NCBI GenBank assembly: GCA_024637095.1
Contig: JAGXFV010000006.1
Location: 1-34,608 of the forward strand
Source: Actinomycetes bacterium
GTDB lineage: Bacteria > Actinomycetota > Thermoleophilia > RBG-16-64-13
Length of the DNA stretch: 34,608 nt
Direction of reading: 5' to 3'
The translations under genes and the position numbers were made by a program. This document shows, piece by piece, positions 33,133 to 34,608 of the stretch (position 1 is the first letter of the stretch; every line of letters begins with the position of its first letter). The notes below the pieces were generated by a model that had not been told where the DNA came from, did not search any database, and saw nothing but the letters and a program-made list of their open reading frames with translations.

Positions 33133-34608
33133 CTACCCCCGCCTTTCGGCCATGTCAACCAGCACACGCTCACGAGTCTCGTGGATACCGAGGGCCTCGC
33201 GCTTCTTCTGGATGTGAGCCATGGAATGCTCGAAGATGTCCTCCCACTTGGGGTGGAACTCGAGCTTGCCGCCGAACTTCTCTTCCCAGCCGTCGGTGTG
33301 GATGTCGGTCACCACACCGGAGGCCTTCACGGGAGAGTCAACGCCACCGAAGATGACGTAGGCGCCGCTGCCGACGCAGTAGGTGGCGATCTCCAGAGCC
33401 TTCTCGCAGTAGTACTCGGGTGAGATACCGACCGCGGGCACGTCGCTGATGTCTTCGCCCAAGCCGCCGGTCTCGACGATGTCGGCCAGCAAAGTGAGGA
33501 TCCGGGAGTTGTCGACGCAGCTGCCCATATGCAGTACGGGCGGCATGCCGGTAGTCTCGGCCACCTCGGAGAGGCCGGGGCCGGCGTTCTCGAACATCTC
33601 CGGATTCAGGTAGCCGTGCTTGCCCGACGCGTGCGCCGCGCAACCGGTCACGATCACGATGACGTCGTTCTCGATGAAGTTCTTCACCAGATTGACGATG
33701 CCCTCGTCCTGCGGCGTCTGGGCGTTGTTGCAGCCCACGATGGCGGCGGCGCCCTGAATCTTGCCGCTGATGATGGCCTCGTTCAGCGGGGTGAGGCTCT
33801 CGCGGAACTTACCGCCCAACATGTAGCGGATGTACTCGTGCGAGAAGCCGGCCACCACTTCCTGCTTGATGTTAGGGATGTGGATGTCGGCCCGGTTTTC
33901 GTAGTTGTCCACCGCCATCTTCACGATCTCGTTGGCGATCTCGCGGGCACGGTGCTCCTCGAATTCCATGTGCGTGGCGCCCGTCATCTTGCCCTTAGGC
34001 GACGTGGTCACCAGGTGGGTGTGGAAGTTCTTGGCCACGTCGACCAGGCCCTGGAAGGTGCACTGGACGTCGACCACCATCAGTTCCACGGCGCCCGTCA
34101 TGAGCGCGAGTTCCTGGTGGAGGGAGTTGCCTGCAGGCGGCACGCCCCGGCGCATCCAGATCTCGTTGGCCGTACAGCAGATACCCGCCATGGTGATGCC
34201 CTTGGCACCTTTGGACTTGGCGTACTCGATCATCTCCGGGTCCTGGGCCGCGTCCACGATCAGCTCCGACAGGGTCGGCTCGTGCCCGTGAATGATGATG
34301 TTGACTTCGTCCTGATTGAGCACGCCAAGGTTGCTCTCGCTGGTCAGCGGCTTGGGAGTGCCGAACAGGATGTCGGAGATGTCGGTGGCGATCATCGAAC
34401 CGCCCCAGCCGTCGGCCAGACACATCCGGACCGCATGATCCATGATGTTATCCGCGTCCTGGTCGGTGCCCGCGTGAGTCCTGTGCATGGCCTCGACCAC
34501 CTCGCGGTCGAACCCGCGGGGACGCACGCCCAGCTTGTCCCAAAGCTCCTGCCGCTTCTTGGGGGCCCGGTAGGACATGGTTTGATAGCCCTCCTGGCGA
34601 CCGAAGTC
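33133..34608 (-). CDS. acsA: Carbon monoxide dehydrogenase catalytic subunit (5' end outside the window)
   Basis: The Ni-Fe-S CODH that reduces CO2 to CO for AcsB. Visible is the C-terminal part, ending at 33133. The methionine at 34578 is not the start: the frame is open up to the right edge and the ten residues before it read DFGRQEGYQT, followed by APKKRQELWDKLG, as expected inside the protein (known AcsA: DFGxQEGEL...APxKRQExW). The part with the B/D-cluster cysteines lies beyond the window. The C-cluster ligands are visible: the His of NIIIHGHEPTLSE, and the cysteines of AGICCTANE, VGCNNAQ, TGCAAHASGKHG, GSCVDNSR and YYCEKALEIATYCVGSG. Typical members are 620-680 residues, so about 150 residues are missing at this edge. 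Couples to acsB with a 4-bp gap. Confidence 0.97.
   Translation of the reverse strand, partial: DFGRQEGYQTMSYRAPKKRQELWDKLGVRPRGFDREVVEAMHRTHAGTDQDADNIMDHAVRMCLADGWGGSMIATDISDILFGTPKPLTSESNLGVLNQDEVNIIIHGHEPTLSELIVDAAQDPEMIEYAKSKGAKGITMAGICCTANEIWMRRGVPPAGNSLHQELALMTGAVELMVVDVQCTFQGLVDVAKNFHTHLVTTSPKGKMTGATHMEFEEHRAREIANEIVKMAVDNYENRADIHIPNIKQEVVAGFSHEYIRYMLGGKFRESLTPLNEAIISGKIQGAAAIVGCNNAQTPQDEGIVNLVKNFIENDVIVIVTGCAAHASGKHGYLNPEMFENAGPGLSEVAETTGMPPVLHMGSCVDNSRILTLLADIVETGGLGEDISDVPAVGISPEYYCEKALEIATYCVGSGAYVIFGGVDSPVKASGVVTDIHTDGWEEKFGGKLEFHPKWEDIFEHSMAHIQKKREALGIHETRERVLVDMAERRG

Noticed and set aside
33133..34578. A naturally truncated CODH of 481 residues lacking the N-terminal cluster domain
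   Set aside because: The frame is open to the right edge and the residues before the internal methionine match the family, so the gene simply continues outside the window.

Overview
This GC-rich window looks like chromosomal DNA of an anaerobic or oxygen-tolerant bacterium that uses the Wood-Ljungdahl (reductive acetyl-CoA) pathway. It is probably a deep-branching, actinobacterium-like or other monoderm lineage. The taxonomic hints are a LexA operator of the CGAAC-N4-GTTCG (Gram-positive) type, tRNA genes without encoded CCA, and an hemE-ferrochelatase-hemY heme cluster. The lineage is inference; the genes themselves are clear.

Layout from left to right: the 5' end of an MtaA/CmuA/UroD-family gene (cut by the left edge); a decayed universal-stress-protein gene; a small two-TM protein with a Cys-rich signalling tail; a relic of a tyrosine-recombinase C-terminus beside a tRNA gene (anticodon CAT); a metY-metX-metW methionine operon; a GDP-mannose operon (cupin mannose-6-P isomerase, manC, phosphomannomutase) ending in nadE; a divergent PQQ-type sugar dehydrogenase lipoprotein, with five 16-bp tandem repeats in the gap; tRNA-Asn; lexA plus a small zinc-ribbon gene under two SOS boxes; tRNA-Leu; a heme operon hemE-hemH-hemY-hemY with two tandem hemY paralogues; and a REC/HD-GYP response regulator whose N-terminus carries an 84-bp tandem duplication.

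From about 19.2 kb to the right edge everything is on the minus strand and forms a Wood-Ljungdahl locus. In transcription order it holds acsA (CODH, 5' end beyond the window), acsB, acsC, metV, metF, lpdA, lipA, acsE, a nuoE-like gene, a nuoF/hydB-like gene and fdhA. fdhA is interrupted by an in-frame UGA at 21000-21002, followed by a bacterial SECIS hairpin: it is a selenocysteine formate dehydrogenase that must be read as one 936-residue protein, not two. Together the genes make formate from CO2 with NAD(P)H-linked electrons, reduce methylene-THF to methyl-THF (MetVF), pass the methyl to the corrinoid protein (AcsE, AcsC) and condense it with CO on acetyl-CoA synthase (AcsA, AcsB). The corrinoid-protein small subunit acsD and the folate steps fhs/fchA/folD are not in the window. 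GC-rich hairpins separate the operon into blocks.

The most notable points are the selenoprotein FDH fused by position to a NADH-dehydrogenase-like module inside the acs operon, the lipA-lpdA insertion, the doubled hemY, and the coexistence of O2-sensitive CODH/ACS with genes of families normally linked to oxygen or respiration (HemY, PQQ dehydrogenase).
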